64,000 nucleotides of DNA, from positions 4,278,001-4,342,000 of the forward strand of contig CAVWCR010000003.1 of assembly GCA_963753575.1 (NCBI GenBank). Reading direction: 5' to 3'. The translations under genes were made by a program, and so were the position numbers. Below, one piece after another: positions 54,998-63,604 of the stretch (the stretch's first letter is position 1; every line of letters begins with the position of its first letter). A model generated the notes under the pieces. That model was not told the origin of the DNA. It did not search any database and worked only from the letters and a program-made list of their open reading frames with translations. The stretch is from VAZQ01 sp963753575. GTDB lineage: Bacteria; Pseudomonadota; Alphaproteobacteria; Rhizobiales; Xanthobacteraceae.

Positions 54998-57900
54998 ATG
55001 AACATCAGCGAACCCGCGATCCGCCGGCCGGTTGGCACTACGCTGCTCGCCATCGGGCTCTTTCTGGTGGGGGCGGTGGCCTACGCGTTCCTGCCGGTCG
55101 CGACCATGCCCACGGTCGACTTTCCGACCATCCGGGTGAGCGCCAGCCGGCCAGGCGCCGACCCCGAGATCATGGCGGCGACGGTCGCGGCGCCGCTCGA
55201 GCGGCGCCTCGGCGAAATTCCGGGTCTCACGGAGATGACGTCACGCAGCTCGCTCGGAACGAGCCGCATCCTGCTTCAGTTCGACCTCAACCGCAGCATC
55301 GACGGCGCCGCCCGTGACGTACAGGCCGCCATCAATGCGGCGCAGAGCAATTTGCCGAACGACCTGCCATCGCAGCCGTCATTCCGCAAATCCAATCCGA
55401 ACGCCGTGCCGATCATGATTCTCGCGCTCACCTCGCGCACGAAGCCGGCGAGCCTGCTCTACGACGTTGCCGACACCGTCGTTGCCCAGCGCCTGTCCCA
55501 GGTCGACGGCGTCGCGGAAGTCAGCGTCAATGGTGCCGAGCAGCCGGCCATCCGGGTGCGCGTCAATCCGATCGCGCTCGCCTCCATGGGGCTCTCGATG
55601 GAGGACGTGCGGACCGCGATCGCCAACGGCAATTCGCAAGGCCCGCTTGGCGTCTTCGACGGCAAGGGACGCGCCGTCACCATCGGCACCAACGATCAGC
55701 TCCGGATCGCATCGGAATACGATCCGCTGGTGGTGCGCACCGCCAACGGAACAGTGGTACGTCTCTCCTCCATCGCGTCGATCGAGCCTGGGGTGCGCAA
55801 CAGCCGCTCCTTTGGCTGGTACAATCGACAGCCCTCGGTGCTCCTGGTGCTCACCAAGGCGCTCGATTCAAACGTGATCGACACGGCCAACCGGGTCCGC
55901 GCGATCATTCCGGATATCAAGCGCTTCATCCCCGCCGATATCGATATCACGGTGGTTTCCGACCGCACCCAGACGATCCGCGCGAGCGTCGCCGATATGC
56001 AGCTCACCCTGCTGGCGGCCATCGTGCTGGTCATGATCGTGGTGTTTCTGTTCTTGCGGCGAGCCGCCAGCACCATGGCGGCCGGCATCACCGTGCCGCT
56101 GGCGCTTGCCGGCACCTGCGCCATGATGTGGTGCGTAGGATTTTCCATCGACAACCTCTCGCTGCTCGCGCTCGCTTGCTCGGTCGGGTTCGTGGTCGAT
56201 GACGCGATTGTCATGATCGAGAACTGCTTCCGCAACCTGGAAAAGGGCATGCCGCCAATAAAGGCGGCGCTCGAAGGCGCGCGTCAGATCGGCTTCACGG
56301 TGGTCGCGATCAGCATCTCGCTGATCGCCGCCTTCATTCCGCTCCTGTTCATGAGCGGCGTGGTCGGACGCATCTTCCGCGAGTTCTCGGTCACGCTCGC
56401 TTTCGCGGTCGCCGTCTCCACCGTGGTGTCGTTGACGCTCACGCCGATGATCTGCGCGCATTTCGTCCGCAAGCCGCCGAGCAAGACCGCCACGCGCCTC
56501 GACCGGGCGGTCGAGCAGATTACGGGCTGGCTTGCAGCCCAATACGAGCGCAGCCTCACTGTGGTGCTGCGGCATCGCGCCCTCACTCTTGTCGCCCTGG
56601 TTGGCGTGCTGGCGCTGACCAGCGTGCTCTACGTCAAGACCTCCAAGAGCTATTTCCCCTATGACGACACCGGGCTGATCTATGGCGGCACGGTCGCGGC
56701 AACCGACACGTCGTTCGAGACCATGTTCGAGTTGCAACAGAAAGCCGCCGAGATCGTATTGGCCGATCCGGCCGTGGCCGGCGTCGGATCGTCGATCGGG
56801 CAGTCGTCCTACAATGCCTCGTCCAATCGTGGACAGTTCTTCATCAACCTCAAGCCGCCGTCCGAGCGCAACGTCACCTCCTGGCAGGTGATCGACCGGC
56901 TGCGACCGCAACTTCAAAAGATTCCGGGCCTGAACACCTTTTTCTTTGTGCCGCAGGACGTGCGGACCGGCGCGCGCAGCAGCGATAGCGCGTATCAATA
57001 TACGATCTGGGGACCCGACTATCAGGAACTGGCACAGTGGGCGCCGCAGCTCTACGACAAGCTGCGCACGTTGCCGGAGCTGGTCGATGTCTCGACCGAC
57101 CGCGAACGCAGCGGACTGCAGGTCAATGTCCTCGCCAATCGCATCGCGGCCGCCCGGCTCGGCGTGCGCATCCAGGATATCGACACCGCGCTCAACAACG
57201 CATTCGGGCAGCGCCAGATCTCCGTGCTCTACAGCCCGCGCAACCAGTACCGCGTCGTTCTCGAGATCGACCCGCAGTTCCAGCGCGATCCCAGCGACCT
57301 TTCCCGCGTCTATGTCCCCGGCGCCAACGGCGTGCAGGTTCCGCTCGCCGCCGTGACCACGATCCGGCGCGGCCTGCAGCCCCTCCTGATCAACCACCAG
57401 GGTCAGTATCCCTCGGCCACTATCAGCTTCGGCCTGCCCGAGGGCGCGTCCGTTGACGAAGCCACGGCCGCGGTCGACAAGGCGGTCGCCGAGTTGCACA
57501 TCCCCGAAACGCTGCACGCGGAATTCCAAGGCGACGCCCGCGCCTATCGGCAGTCGATCGGCACGCAGCCGCTCCTGATCGTGGCGGCATTGCTCGCGGT
57601 CTATATCGTTCTCGGCGTGCTCTACGAAAGCCTGGCGCACCCGCTCACGATCATCTCGACGCTGCCGTCGGCCGGGCTCGGCGCGCTCCTGGCGCTGCAA
57701 ATCTTCCGTACCGATCTGTCGCTGATCGCGTTCATCGGGATCATCCTCCTGATCGGCATCGTCAAGAAGAACGGGATCATGATGGTCGACTTTGCGCTCG
57801 AAGGCGAGCGCAAGCACGGGCTACCGCCCGATCAGGCGATCTTCGAAGCCTGCCGCGAGCGATTCCGGCCAATCATGATGACCACGATGGCGGCATTCCT

Positions 57901-58129
57901 CGGAGCGCTGCCGCTGGTGATCGGCAGTGGGCCGGGCTCGGAGCTGCGCCGGCCGCTCGGCATCACCATCGTGGGCGGGCTCTTGGTATCGCAGGCGCTG
58001 ACGCTGTACACCACGCCAGTCATCTACCTGCTGCTCGACCGGCTGCATCAGCGGCTCCGCGGCAAGAGCCGCCCACATCGCGAGCCCGGCACGCTGCTCA
58101 AGAACGCGGTGCGGGCGTTCAAGTCGTAG
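54998..58129 (+). CDS. RND multidrug efflux pump subunit (MdtC-like)
   Basis: A 1043-residue RND pump, similar to the preceding gene throughout (start MNISEPAIRRPVGTTLL, VGFVVDDAIVMIEN, GIVKKNGIMMVDFAL). The 4-base gap shows tight coupling. The two subunits probably assemble as a mixed trimer as in MdtBC, where one subunit handles drug binding and the other proton transfer. The conserved Asp pair and Lys are present in both, so neither is an evident dead subunit. A palindromic element follows immediately after the stop. Confidence 0.95.
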   Translation: MNISEPAIRRPVGTTLLAIGLFLVGAVAYAFLPVATMPTVDFPTIRVSASRPGADPEIMAATVAAPLERRLGEIPGLTEMTSRSSLGTSRILLQFDLNRSIDGAARDVQAAINAAQSNLPNDLPSQPSFRKSNPNAVPIMILALTSRTKPASLLYDVADTVVAQRLSQVDGVAEVSVNGAEQPAIRVRVNPIALASMGLSMEDVRTAIANGNSQGPLGVFDGKGRAVTIGTNDQLRIASEYDPLVVRTANGTVVRLSSIASIEPGVRNSRSFGWYNRQPSVLLVLTKALDSNVIDTANRVRAIIPDIKRFIPADIDITVVSDRTQTIRASVADMQLTLLAAIVLVMIVVFLFLRRAASTMAAGITVPLALAGTCAMMWCVGFSIDNLSLLALACSVGFVVDDAIVMIENCFRNLEKGMPPIKAALEGARQIGFTVVAISISLIAAFIPLLFMSGVVGRIFREFSVTLAFAVAVSTVVSLTLTPMICAHFVRKPPSKTATRLDRAVEQITGWLAAQYERSLTVVLRHRALTLVALVGVLALTSVLYVKTSKSYFPYDDTGLIYGGTVAATDTSFETMFELQQKAAEIVLADPAVAGVGSSIGQSSYNASSNRGQFFINLKPPSERNVTSWQVIDRLRPQLQKIPGLNTFFFVPQDVRTGARSSDSAYQYTIWGPDYQELAQWAPQLYDKLRTLPELVDVSTDRERSGLQVNVLANRIAAARLGVRIQDIDTALNNAFGQRQISVLYSPRNQYRVVLEIDPQFQRDPSDLSRVYVPGANGVQVPLAAVTTIRRGLQPLLINHQGQYPSATISFGLPEGASVDEATAAVDKAVAELHIPETLHAEFQGDARAYRQSIGTQPLLIVAALLAVYIVLGVLYESLAHPLTIISTLPSAGLGALLALQIFRTDLSLIAFIGIILLIGIVKKNGIMMVDFALEGERKHGLPPDQAIFEACRERFRPIMMTTMAAFLGALPLVIGSGPGSELRRPLGITIVGGLLVSQALTLYTTPVIYLLLDRLHQRLRGKSRPHREPGTLLKNAVRAFKS

Positions 58130-58202
58130 AGCATGATCCCCGAAAAAGCCTGCCCTGGACATGATCCGGGGTGGGAACCGGTTTTCGCAAAAGATCATGC
58201 TC
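58129..58202. repeat. GAGCATGATC palindromic intergenic element
   Basis: GAGCATGATC at 58129-58138 and GATCATGCTC at 58193-58202 are perfect arms; inside, CGAAAA (58141-58146) pairs with TTTTCG (58182-58187). The form GAGCATGATC...GGGAACCGGTTTTC...GATCATGCTC is a dispersed repeat familiar from Bradyrhizobium-type genomes. It overlaps the last base of the pump stop codon and could serve as a transcription end or mRNA-stabilising hairpin. Confidence 0.8.
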
Positions 58203-58274
58203 AAACAAAGAGCCAGACCATGATCCCGATTCAACTTGGTCTAGGGTCAGGTTCGGACCAGGCGGCTTTGGGAC

Positions 58275-59318
58275 TTATCGCCCCTGCTTGATCACGATCT
58301 CCTCGTAGATCTTCTGCCACTTCTCGCCCTGATCGAGGATCTGCGCCGGATCGATGACGTTGAACGCCACGTCGAGCGGCGCCACCTTCATGTTGGTGGG
58401 GGTGAAGTCGCGGGCAAGTAGAACGCGTTGCGCGTCCGAGAGCATGAAGTCGAGGAACAGCACGGCCGCGTGCGGATGCGGCGGACGGCGCAGGATGCCG
58501 GTGCCGAGGAAGCGCGCGAAACCGGGCGGCAGCACGTACCAATCGAGCGGCGCGCCGCTACGTTTGAGTTGCTTGGCCTTGTAATGATAGAGCGTCAGCG
58601 CGAACGGCACCTCGCCGGAGACCACCAGGTTGGCCAGGAGCGTGTGGCCCTTGCGCACGGAAAATCCGTTGGTCCGCGCGATGTCGCGGAAGAGCTTGAC
58701 CGCCTTCTCCTCGCCCATGGTGTTGGCCAGCGCCCCGAACCATACCGAATCGTCGGCCTCGATGCCGAGCTTGCCCTTCCACTTGGGATCGAGCAGGTCC
58801 TCGTAGGTCTTCGGCAGATCCTGCTTGCGGATCAAATTGGTGTTGTAGCCCGCCGCAATGACGTTGAGCCGGTCGCCGACCCATTCGCGGTGCGGGCGCA
58901 GTGCCGCCGGCGCGATATCGGCAAGATGCGGTGACTTGACCTCGACCAGAAGCTTCTCGCGATGCAGCAATTCCATCTCGGCAGCGCTCGTCTCGATGGC
59001 GTCGACCTCGTAACGCCCACCGCGATATTCCACCAGGGTGCGCTGCAGGATGCTCTCCGAGCTCGCGCGCCAGAACTGCAGCTTGACGCCGTATTTCTTC
59101 TCGAAGGCGGCCGTGAGCGCTTTCTGGTCGCCAACCGTGACCGAGGAGTAGACCGTGACGCCGCCTTCCTTCTTGGCGCCGGCGATCAGACGTTCGGTTC
59201 GGTCAGCGCCCGCGTAGGTCGCGAGCTCCTTGAGTGTGGGCGAGACCTCTTGCGCCAGCGCCGGCGCAACGGCGAACGGCACCAGGAGGCAAACTGACAT
59301 TATGGCGCTGCGAAGCAT
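58275..59318 (-). CDS. Fe3+-type ABC substrate-binding protein (second system)
   Basis: A 347-residue periplasmic binding protein. The signal peptide ends near PALAQ; AKKEGGVTVYSSVTVGDQKALTAAF is the family's typical mature N-terminus. Later blocks include LPKTYEDLLDPKWKGKLGIEADD and PHPHAAVLFLDFMLSDAQRVL. ATG 59318 follows GGGAGGAG. It is last in the minus-strand operon, but a terminator-like hairpin lies between it and the cupin gene. Ligand unknown. Confidence 0.87.
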   Translation of the reverse strand: MLRSAIMSVCLLVPFAVAPALAQEVSPTLKELATYAGADRTERLIAGAKKEGGVTVYSSVTVGDQKALTAAFEKKYGVKLQFWRASSESILQRTLVEYRGGRYEVDAIETSAAEMELLHREKLLVEVKSPHLADIAPAALRPHREWVGDRLNVIAAGYNTNLIRKQDLPKTYEDLLDPKWKGKLGIEADDSVWFGALANTMGEEKAVKLFRDIARTNGFSVRKGHTLLANLVVSGEVPFALTLYHYKAKQLKRSGAPLDWYVLPPGFARFLGTGILRRPPHPHAAVLFLDFMLSDAQRVLLARDFTPTNMKVAPLDVAFNVIDPAQILDQGEKWQKIYEEIVIKQGR

Positions 59319-59410
59319 CGGCTCCTCCCTGGCAATGGCGCGGTCGCGACGGACCGTCATTGTTGGAAGCATGAAACAGCGCCTGTCCCAATGCAAGCAC
59401 ACGCGCCTGC

Positions 59411-59452
59411 GTCAAAAAGCAAACCGGCGCCGATCGTGGCGATCGGCGCCGG
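59411..59452 (-). terminator. Rho-independent terminator-like hairpin
   Basis: Perfect 13-base stem: CCGGCGCCGATCG (59424-59436) and CGATCGGCGCCGG (59440-59452) with a 3-base loop. On the minus strand it is followed by TTTGCTTTTTGAC. It stands 25 bases downstream of the cupin stop and about 105 bases upstream of the binding-protein start, so it would end or attenuate transcription between them. Confidence 0.75.
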
Positions 59453-59477
59453 CCAAAACGGTTCGATGTCTGCGTCT

Positions 59478-60605
59478 TTACGCCGACTTGGCGAGCTTCG
59501 GCGGCAGGTCGGGCAACTCCTGCGCGTAGGCCTGGTCCATGCGCGGGGTGAGCCCGCGCTTGGCCAGCTCATCGGCGAACATCGTTCGCACGACCGGCTC
59601 CTCGTCGGCGTAGTCGATCTGGTCGCCGCCAATGCGCCGGCTGATCCAGGCCTTCGGCACCCCTTGCGCGTTGCGGATCGACACCACCTCGTGCTTGAGC
59701 GCGAGATAGCGCGCCGGCGTGGTGCCTGAGTTGAAGTGCTGGTGGAACCACATGTTGGGCGGCACGATCAGGGTGCCGACCTCCCAGTCGTAGCGCTTGG
59801 GCTCCTCGCCCTCCGGCCACATCAGCGAATAGCCCTCGCCCGAGAGGATGATCACGTAGGCGCCCGGACCGTGCGCGTGGCCCTTCTTGTAGGTGCCGAC
59901 CGGGAACTGCGAGATGTGGCTGTTCATCGAGCCCTTGGCCATGCTGAAGCGGATATGGCCGCCGCCGGCGCCGCGCTCCTTGGCGCTGATCAGCGGCAGG
60001 TTGATCGCATCCGCCACGAAGTTGGTCTGCAGCAGCAGGCCCCTCTGCTCGCCCTTGGCGCTGAAGTAGTCCGGCTCGCCGTTGAAACGATTCTTGAAGT
60101 CGTGATCGCAGCCGAAGACGAAGTCGAGGTCTTCGTAGAGGTTGATCACCGGCGGCGCGTTGGTGACGCCGACGTAGCGCGCCACCTGCGTGCCCGAGCC
60201 GTTGAAGTGCTGATGCCAGGCATTGAGCGGGATCGCGAACAGGGAGCCCGCCTTCCACTCGAAGGTGATGCGCTTGCCTTCGTTGTTCCACACCGTGGTC
60301 GAACCGCGGCCCTCCAGAATGAGGATCATCTCCTCATAGAGCTGCCGGTGCGGCTCGAGCGTCTTGCCGGGCGGGATCTCCATCACATAGCTGTCGTTGG
60401 AGACGCGCGAGGCATCATGATTGACGAACACGGCATTGCCGCCGCGCCGGGCCCAGGGCTTGACGTCGACCGTACGCAGGTTGCGCACGTAGAGGGCAGG
60501 AATGATGTCGAGACCCTCGTCCTTAATCCAACGGGTGTATGGCGTCTCCTTTTCGGTTGCAAATTTTTTCGCCAGGTCTTCCGAGGCGAGGGCTTCCTTT
60601 GCCAT
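59478..60605 (-). CDS. Bicupin protein in the ABC operon
   Basis: A 375-residue protein with two cupin domains. The first has EPHRQLYEEMILILEG near 85-100 and AWHQHFNGSG near 130; the second has KKGHAHGPGAYVIILSGEG near 240-258 and MWFHQHFNSG near 285. Both have His/Glu sets able to bind metal. The arrangement resembles gentisate-1,2-dioxygenase-like or related bicupins, but I cannot assign a reaction. The leader holds a 15-base tandem repeat. Placed between the ATPase and binding-protein genes, it may process the imported molecule. Confidence 0.82.
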   Translation of the reverse strand: MAKEALASEDLAKKFATEKETPYTRWIKDEGLDIIPALYVRNLRTVDVKPWARRGGNAVFVNHDASRVSNDSYVMEIPPGKTLEPHRQLYEEMILILEGRGSTTVWNNEGKRITFEWKAGSLFAIPLNAWHQHFNGSGTQVARYVGVTNAPPVINLYEDLDFVFGCDHDFKNRFNGEPDYFSAKGEQRGLLLQTNFVADAINLPLISAKERGAGGGHIRFSMAKGSMNSHISQFPVGTYKKGHAHGPGAYVIILSGEGYSLMWPEGEEPKRYDWEVGTLIVPPNMWFHQHFNSGTTPARYLALKHEVVSIRNAQGVPKAWISRRIGGDQIDYADEEPVVRTMFADELAKRGLTPRMDQAYAQELPDLPPKLAKSA

Positions 60606-60614
60606 GCGTTGCTC

Positions 60615-60659
60615 CTTCCAGATCTTCGTCTTCCAGGTTTTCGTCTACCAAATCTTCAC
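60615..60659. repeat. Three 15-bp tandem repeats in the bicupin leader
   Basis: Units CTTCCAGATCTTCGT, CTTCCAGGTTTTCGT and CTACCAAATCTTCAC follow one another between the ATPase stop and the bicupin start. On the minus strand they read ACGAAGATCTGGAAG and the like, each containing a GGAAG purine core; the last is followed by the presumed ribosome-binding site GGAAGGAG. Confidence 0.75.
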
Positions 60660-60669
60660 GACGCCGGCG

Positions 60670-61818
60670 CTAGTTGGGCCGGCTCGCGGTCGCACTCGTG
60701 TTCGCGGTCTTCGGCGGCATGTCGGACGGAATGGCGACGCATTTGTCCGCCTTCATGCGCACGTAGATCGGGTCACCGGTCGGCGTCCGCAGCGAAGGAT
60801 GCGCCCGCGCCTGTAGCACAACATCGCCCACCTTGACCTGAAAATCCAGATACTCGCCGAGGAAATCCTTATGGTGAACCGTGGCGCGGATGACGTTCTC
60901 GTCTTCCGCCGCCGTCGGCTGCTGTTCCGACAGCTCGACGTCCTCGGGACGCACCGAGACGATGACGGTCTTGTTCTTAGCCACGCCGTCGCCCGCATGC
61001 GCCCTGATGTCGCCCATCGCCGAACTGACCAGGCAACGCCCGCCGCCCTCGACCGAGGTTACGGTACCGCCGATGAAGTTCGTGGTCCCCACGAAATCGG
61101 CCACAAACTGGCTGTTCGGCGTTTCATAGATCTGCCGGGGCGTGCCGACCTGCATGATGAAGCCGTTGCTCATCACCGCGATCTCGTGCGAGAGCGCCAG
61201 CGCCTCGCTCTGATCGTGGGTGACATAGACGGTCGTCAGGCTGAGCTCGCGCTGCAGGCGCTTGAGCTCGGTGCGCATGCGGTCGCGCAGCTTAGCGTCG
61301 AGGTTGGACAGCGGCTCATCAAGCAGCAGAAGCTGCGGCTCCATGACCAGCGCGCGCGCAAGCGCCAAGCGCTGCTGCTGGCCGCCTGAAAGCTTGGTGG
61401 CCTCGCGATCGACCAGATGGTCGAGTTGCACGGCGGCGAGCACGCGCATCACCCGCTCGCGCATCTCAGGCTTGTTGAGCTTGCGGACCTCGAGCGGGAA
61501 CGCGACGTTCTGGAATACGTTCATGTGGGGCCAGATCGCGTAAGACTGGAACACCATGCCGAAATTGCGCTTGTTGGGCGCCAAGAAGATGCGCCGGCTC
61601 GACGAATAGACAACGCGACCGGCGACCTCGATCTCGCCCGAAGTCGGCCGTTCCAGGCCGGCGATCGAGCGCAGCGTCGTGGTCTTGCCACATCCGGAGG
61701 GGCCGAGCAGCGTGAACAGCTTGCCCTCCGGAACCTCGAACGAGACGTCCTGCGCGGCTTTAACCACGGTCCCGTTATCGCCCGCGTACTCGGTGAACAG
61801 CGACTTTACCTTCAGCAC
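60670..61818 (-). CDS. ABC transporter ATP-binding protein (second system)
   Basis: A 382-residue PotA/FbpC-like importer ATPase. Walker A GPSGCGKTT, signature LSGGQQQRLALARAL, Walker B LLLLDEPLSNLD and switch THDQSEALAL are canonical, and a TOBE domain with VSVRPEDVELSEQ follows. The start is GTG at 61818 with AGAGGGG at good spacing, 11 bases after the permease stop; the much longer open frame upstream only shadows the permease gene. The C-terminal tail (KTANTSATASRPN) is unusual but harmless. Confidence 0.92.
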   Translation of the reverse strand: MLKVKSLFTEYAGDNGTVVKAAQDVSFEVPEGKLFTLLGPSGCGKTTTLRSIAGLERPTSGEIEVAGRVVYSSSRRIFLAPNKRNFGMVFQSYAIWPHMNVFQNVAFPLEVRKLNKPEMRERVMRVLAAVQLDHLVDREATKLSGGQQQRLALARALVMEPQLLLLDEPLSNLDAKLRDRMRTELKRLQRELSLTTVYVTHDQSEALALSHEIAVMSNGFIMQVGTPRQIYETPNSQFVADFVGTTNFIGGTVTSVEGGGRCLVSSAMGDIRAHAGDGVAKNKTVIVSVRPEDVELSEQQPTAAEDENVIRATVHHKDFLGEYLDFQVKVGDVVLQARAHPSLRTPTGDPIYVRMKADKCVAIPSDMPPKTANTSATASRPN

Positions 61819-61829
61819 GGCCGTCCCCT

Positions 61830-63578
61830 CTAGCTCTCGGAAATTCCGAATCGTCTGCCCAGGAGCTGGGCGACCATCACCAGGCAGAACAACAGGATGA
61901 TGAGCATGACGCCGAGCGCGGAGAGCTCGACGTATTGTCCGTTCTGCCATAGCTCCCAGATCATGATCGACACCACCTCGGTGCCCGGACTGTAAAGCAG
62001 GATCGAGCTCGACAATTCGCGGATCGAGACGATCAGCACATAGATCCAGCCGGCGAGCAGCCCGGGCTTGAGCAGCGGCAGCACCACCCGCCGGAACGTC
62101 AACGCCCAGGAAGCCCCGCTCATGGCAGCCGATTCCTCGAGCTCCTTGTGGATCTGCAGCATCGAGGTCGAAACGTAGCGCGTGCCGTAGGGCAGGAAGC
62201 GCGTCAGATAGGCGATCAGCATGATCCAGATCGTGCCGTACACGCCGATGTCGATGTAAAGGTAGCAGATCATGATCGCCAGGCCGAGCACGAGCCCCGG
62301 GAAGACGAGCGGCATCGAGGCCAGGTTGTCGAGCAGCCAGCGACCCGGGACTTTCGTGCGCACAATCACCCAGGAAATGATCGCGCCGACCAGCATCACG
62401 GTGGTGGCGGTCGTGATCGACAGGAATAGGCTGTTGCGCACCGTCGACCAGAACTGCGGGAAGTCGAGAACCGTGCGGTAGGAATCGAGCGTGATGTGGC
62501 TGAGCGCAGCCCACGATGGCGGGCTGTAGAAGCGCTGCAGCGACGACCACACCAGCACCAGGAATGGCAGCAGCACGATCACGATGAAATACAGGATGAA
62601 CAGCGACGCGGTGAAATAGCGCCAGCCGCCGAGATCGACGGTGCGCGGGCGGAAGCCCTTGCCGGTGACGGTCGAGAACCGTGAGCCGTGATAGGCAAGC
62701 CGCGACTGCAGATAGATGCCGACGCCGGTGATCATCAGCAGCGTGATCGCGTAGGCGGCGGCGAGCCCAACCTGGCTCGGGTACTGGTGGATCGCCTGGT
62801 AGATCGCCGAGGTGTAGACCTGGATGCCGACCGGCAGGCCGAGCAGCGCCGGCACCTCGAACGATTCGAGCGCGCGCACCAGGAGGATCAACAGCGCCCC
62901 GGCGGCCGCCGGCCAAGCGAGCTTGAGCGTGATCTTCCAGGCTATCTGCAGGATCGAGGCCCCGCTCATCAGCGCTGATTCCTCAAGCGAAGGGTCCATC
63001 GAGCGGAAGGCCGCCGTCATCAGCAGGAAGGCCATCGGGGAATAGTGCAGGCCCTCCACCCAGATCATCCCGGGCAGGGTGTAGATGTTGATGAAGACGT
63101 AGTCGGTGTGGAACAGCCCCTGGAGCCAGACGTTCAGGATGCCGATTTTCGGGCTCCCCAGCAGAATCCACGACACCACGAACAGGATGCCGGGGATCAC
63201 CAGCGGAATGAGCGACAGTGCGAAGAACAAGCGCTTGAACGGCGTGTTGGTGCGCTCGTTCATCCAGGCAAGCGCGGTGCCGAGGCAGAGCGAGAAGGCC
63301 GCCGTGCCGGTCGCAAACTGCACCGAGTTGAAGAACAACCGAAAGGTCTCGGCGCTGAAGTAGGCGGTCTCGAAATTCTCCAGCGTAAAGACCGCGGGCC
63401 GGCTCGCGGTCTGCGGAGTGAGGAAGCTCTGCCACAGCAGGAAGATCAGCGGAACGAGCGAGAGCCAGACCACCAAGGCGATTGGCACGCCGATGAGGAT
63501 CCACTTCGAATCCAGCCGTTGCCAGAATGCGACGTTGGCATCCGGCAGACGAGGGGCGCGGGTCGTCAGTTCAGCCAT
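61830..63578 (-). CDS. Fused two-domain ABC permease (second system)
   Basis: A 582-residue permease with two BPD_transp_1 domains, about 12 helices. EAA-loop motifs are EESALMSGASILQIAWKITLK and EESAAMSGASWALTFRRVVLP. It resembles the permease at 46-47.8 kb in organisation and belongs to the same fused FbpB-like class. It starts at ATG 63578 and leads the operon permease-ATPase-bicupin-(terminator)-binding protein. The EutA-like gene lies just upstream in the same direction with a short gap. Confidence 0.94.
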   Translation of the reverse strand: MAELTTRAPRLPDANVAFWQRLDSKWILIGVPIALVVWLSLVPLIFLLWQSFLTPQTASRPAVFTLENFETAYFSAETFRLFFNSVQFATGTAAFSLCLGTALAWMNERTNTPFKRLFFALSLIPLVIPGILFVVSWILLGSPKIGILNVWLQGLFHTDYVFINIYTLPGMIWVEGLHYSPMAFLLMTAAFRSMDPSLEESALMSGASILQIAWKITLKLAWPAAAGALLILLVRALESFEVPALLGLPVGIQVYTSAIYQAIHQYPSQVGLAAAYAITLLMITGVGIYLQSRLAYHGSRFSTVTGKGFRPRTVDLGGWRYFTASLFILYFIVIVLLPFLVLVWSSLQRFYSPPSWAALSHITLDSYRTVLDFPQFWSTVRNSLFLSITTATTVMLVGAIISWVIVRTKVPGRWLLDNLASMPLVFPGLVLGLAIMICYLYIDIGVYGTIWIMLIAYLTRFLPYGTRYVSTSMLQIHKELEESAAMSGASWALTFRRVVLPLLKPGLLAGWIYVLIVSIRELSSSILLYSPGTEVVSIMIWELWQNGQYVELSALGVMLIILLFCLVMVAQLLGRRFGISES

Positions 63579-63604
63579 GGTGTCCGGGAGAAACCGCCCC
63601 CGTC

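Noticed and set aside
55868..57817. 649-codon minus-strand frame opposite the second RND pump
   Set aside because: Same composition artefact; no ribosome-binding site and no family resemblance.
61819..62916. Long N-terminal extension of the second ABC ATPase
   Set aside because: The extra 366 codons overlap the permease gene in another frame; a GTG with a strong ribosome-binding site at 61818 starts the true ATPase.
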